In this document: one piece after another, positions 5,789 through 7,046 of the stretch
Position numbering within the stretch: position 1 is the first letter of the stretch
Layout of the letters: each line of letters opens with the position of its first letter
From: Candidatus Methylomirabilota bacterium
GTDB taxonomy: Bacteria > Methylomirabilota > Methylomirabilia > Methylomirabilales > Methylomirabilaceae
Direction of reading: 5' to 3'
Assembly: GCA_028869615.1 (NCBI GenBank)
Contig: JAGWRQ010000109.1
Location: 1 to 7,046 of the forward strand
Length of the DNA: 7,046 nucleotides
The notes under the pieces: model-generated
The model's database searches: none
Seen by the model: the letters and a program-made list of their open reading frames with translations, nothing else
Told to the model about the DNA's origin: nothing
Made by a program: the position numbers and the translations under genes

Positions 5789-6493
5789 ATGACAAATCTT
5801 AGCCATACGCAGATTGACCGGCTTGGAGACCGGTTGAGGGAAGGTTCTCTCACTGAGTCCGATCTAAGAATCCTCGATGAGTATCGACGGTCGTTTGAAG
5901 AAGCGTACGAAACTGTGGTCCGAACCCTGCGTGACGAACTCCACTTGGAGCCGACTGGAAGGCCGGCAAAATCTACGAGCTCGCTAATAGAGAAGCTCCG
6001 TCGCGAAAGCATCCGACTAAGCCAGGTGCAGGATATCGCCGGGTGCAGGGTAGTCGTAGCCGACATTGCGGAGCAAGAGAGGATCGTTGCGTCATTATGC
6101 GTCGTCTTCGCTGGGGCGTCTGTAATAGACCGTCGAGCCGATCCTAGCCACGGTTACCGGGCGGTCCACGTCATTGTCAAGACCTGTGGGAGATTGGTCG
6201 AGATCCAGGTCCGGACTTTGTTGCAGCACCTCTGGGCGGAGTTTTCTGAGAAGTTGTCAGACGTCGTTGATCCAATGATAAAATACGGTGGCGGTGACGA
6301 CGAAACTCGGCGTTTGCTCGGAGTTGCTTCTGAATATCTGACGAGGATCGAAGGGTCAGAGCAGATGATTGCGAGACTACAGGAACAGCAGGCAAGTGAT
6401 CAGCATCTACAAGCATTGCGAGAACAGACGGTTCGCCGCAAGGAGGAGCTGGCTCAAATACTTAGCGAGATGATCTCTGAAGTGGAAACCTAA
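5789..6493 (+). CDS. Small single-domain RelA/SpoT-type nucleotide pyrophosphokinase (small alarmone synthetase or toxSAS-like)
   Basis: Predicted to transfer pyrophosphate from ATP to a 3'-OH, either on GDP/GTP to make (p)ppGpp or, in toxic relatives, on adenine nucleotides or tRNA CCA ends. The 234 residues hold only the synthetase domain: G57-R-P-A-K61-S-T-S-S-L-I-E-K69-L-R-R (ATP-binding), Q81-D82-I-A-G-C-R-V-V with the catalytic Asp, S120-H-G-Y123-R-A-V-H with the guanine-stacking Tyr, and V137-E138-I-Q-V-R-T-L-L-Q-H-L-W-A-E-F with the catalytic Glu. No HD hydrolase, TGS or ACT domain is present. Residues about 187-230 form a charged helix likely to be coiled coil. ATG 5789 has only a distant GAGAGG (5771-5776). 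A 79-residue gene follows 13 bases after the stop. The synthetase fold is firm; alarmone versus toxin role is undecided. Confidence 0.9.
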   Translation: MTNLSHTQIDRLGDRLREGSLTESDLRILDEYRRSFEEAYETVVRTLRDELHLEPTGRPAKSTSSLIEKLRRESIRLSQVQDIAGCRVVVADIAEQERIVASLCVVFAGASVIDRRADPSHGYRAVHVIVKTCGRLVEIQVRTLLQHLWAEFSEKLSDVVDPMIKYGGGDDETRRLLGVASEYLTRIEGSEQMIARLQEQQASDQHLQALREQTVRRKEELAQILSEMISEVET

Positions 6494-6506
6494 CGGGGTG
6501 AAAGCA

Positions 6507-6746
6507 ATGATATTCTTAATTGAGTACGACCGGGGCAAGGGTCACATCGTCAGCTTTAGAGTCTTCGATGACTCAGAGCGGGGGAATGCTGAGAACTCAC
6601 GGCTTGAGATCGAGTTAGACCTGAATCGCGCAGGAGTGGACCACGAAGTAGTCCTGCTGGAAGCAGCCAGCGAAGATGCGCTACGTCGAACGCATCGACG
6701 TTACTTTGAGGATCTCAAACAGCTCAGTGAAATCCCCCCGCGGTGA
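6507..6746 (+). CDS. Small protein of unknown function paired with the RelA/SpoT-like gene
   Basis: I do not recognise a named domain. ATG 6507 is preferred (79 residues, beginning M-I-F-L-I-E-Y-D-R) because GGGGTGA (6495-6501) then sits 5 bases upstream; GTG 6498 in the same frame would add three residues. The protein is soluble and highly charged with no signal peptide or membrane helix. A predicted strand near the start (I-F-L-I-E-Y and I-V-S-F-R-V-F) is followed by a helix rich in Glu/Arg, a strand E-V-V-L-L-E, and a C-terminal helix A-L-R-R-T-H-R-R-Y-F-E-D-L. It follows the RelA/SpoT-like gene by 13 bases, so co-expression is nearly certain. Its size and position suggest a partner, regulator or antitoxin, but that is inference from context alone. 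Confidence 0.8.
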   Translation: MIFLIEYDRGKGHIVSFRVFDDSERGNAENSRLEIELDLNRAGVDHEVVLLEAASEDALRRTHRRYFEDLKQLSEIPPR

Positions 6747-6796
6747 TAGCCAATAGGCGGTAGTCGTCGGTGTAGATCATCCTCCTGAAATACGAA

Positions 6797-6818
6797 GGGC
6801 CTCAGACGCCTGAGGCCC
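6797..6818. terminator. Bidirectional hairpin between the small ORF and tRNA-Leu
   Basis: GGGCCTCAG (6797-6805) and CTGAGGCCC (6810-6818) form a perfect 9-bp stem with a 4-base loop ACGC. On the - strand it lies 22 bases past the tRNA CCA end and is followed by TTCGTATTT; on the + strand it lies 50 bases after the small ORF and is followed by ATAAGTTCTT. It therefore likely ends both convergent transcripts, although the T-runs are broken. Confidence 0.75.
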
Positions 6819-6840
6819 ATAAGTTCTTGGATCTGTATGG

Positions 6841-6927
6841 TGGTGCCGAAGCGGGGACTCGAACCCCGATGAGCATACGCCCACTGCGCCCTGAACGCAG
6901 CGCGTCTACCAATTCCGCCACTTCGGC
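6841..6927 (-). tRNA. tRNA-Leu, anticodon CAG
   Basis: Read on the - strand, a complete 87-base cloverleaf is present. The 7-bp acceptor stem pairs GCCGAAG (5' end at 6927) with CTTCGGC, followed by discriminator A (the base leucyl-tRNA synthetase expects) and an encoded CCA (6841-6843). The D arm contains the GG of the D-loop. The anticodon stem CTGCG/CGCAG encloses the 7-base loop TTCAGGG, giving anticodon CAG (6891-6893 on the + strand) to read the leucine codon CUG. A long variable arm (class II) follows, then the T arm CGGGG-TTCGAGT-CCCCG. All stems pair without mismatch, so it should be functional. It is transcribed toward the RelA/SpoT-like pair and ends before the shared hairpin at 6797-6818. 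Confidence 0.97.
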
Positions 6928-6958
6928 ATGGCTCGCAGCAAGCTGCTTACGCCCATTA

Positions 6959-6987
6959 CTTGTAAAGGGTGCACCCTGAAAAGTCAA
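6959..6987 (-). promoter_or_regulatory. Predicted promoter of tRNA-Leu with palindromic spacer
   Basis: On the - strand, TTGACT (6982-6987, 5 of 6) is followed after exactly 17 bases by TACAAG (6959-6964, 4 of 6). Transcription would start near 6952, about 25 bases before the mature tRNA 5' end. The spacer holds the perfect 12-base palindrome AGGGTGCACCCT (6966-6977). Confidence 0.55.
6966..6977. repeat. Perfect 12-base palindrome AGGGTGCACCCT
   Basis: The sequence equals its own reverse complement over all 12 bases and lies wholly between the predicted -35 and -10 of the tRNA-Leu promoter, where a bound dimeric protein would block RNA polymerase. Whether any protein binds is unknown. Confidence 0.5.
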
Positions 6988-7046
6988 CGGAAAAAGCGCA
7001 GGAAGAGCCAGCCCATGCATTACGAAGACGATCAGATGTGCTTTGT

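Noticed and set aside
6841..6870. tRNA-Leu 3' end as an attachment site for a mobile element.
   Set aside because: No second copy of the tRNA 3' sequence, no integrase and no recombination-related gene is visible in the window.

Overview
This window holds ordinary chromosomal DNA of a GC-rich Gram-negative bacterium, with seven complete protein genes on the + strand and one (msrB) on the - strand, the 3' end of another at the left edge, and a tRNA-Leu gene on the - strand near the right edge. The TonB-like protein implies an outer membrane. A small secreted protein resembling the TIGR04073 exosortase-associated family suggests a lineage with an exosortase/PEP-CTERM system. An NC10 (Methylomirabilis-like) or similar deep-branching proteobacterium/nitrospirota-like host would fit, but this is a guess from gene content and not a demonstrated assignment.

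Left part (1-2099): the C-terminal end of a FecCD/BtuC-type permease, its ATPase (overlapping the permease stop), then a TonB-like energy-transducing protein with its own promoter. Together they look like the end of a metal-chelate (siderophore, heme or cobalamin) uptake locus. TonB would energise the outer-membrane receptor and the ABC transporter would carry the ligand across the inner membrane. The receptor, binding protein and ExbB/ExbD are not in the window.

Middle (2182-4992): a site-2 protease-like membrane metalloprotease, whose promoter places the predicted transcription start on its ATG (candidate leaderless mRNA). It is followed 7 bases later by a cis-prenyltransferase (undecaprenyl diphosphate synthase family), then two small genes for exported proteins, the second of the TIGR04073 type. 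All point the same way and concern the cell envelope. msrB (peptide methionine-R-sulfoxide reductase) converges on them from the right.

Right part (5428-7046): a 360-base gap holds a candidate promoter and a possible 12-codon leader ORF. It leads into a small single-domain RelA/SpoT (p)ppGpp-synthetase-like protein followed by a 79-residue protein of unknown function, a pair with the look of a small alarmone synthetase or toxSAS-type toxin-antitoxin module. A 9-bp-stem hairpin separates this pair from a convergent tRNA-Leu(CAG) gene with an encoded CCA end. The tRNA promoter has a perfect 12-bp palindrome in its spacer. This part is visibly less GC-rich than the left part and may be acquired. 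The most interesting items are the RelA/SpoT + small ORF pair, the envelope cluster and the leaderless protease start.
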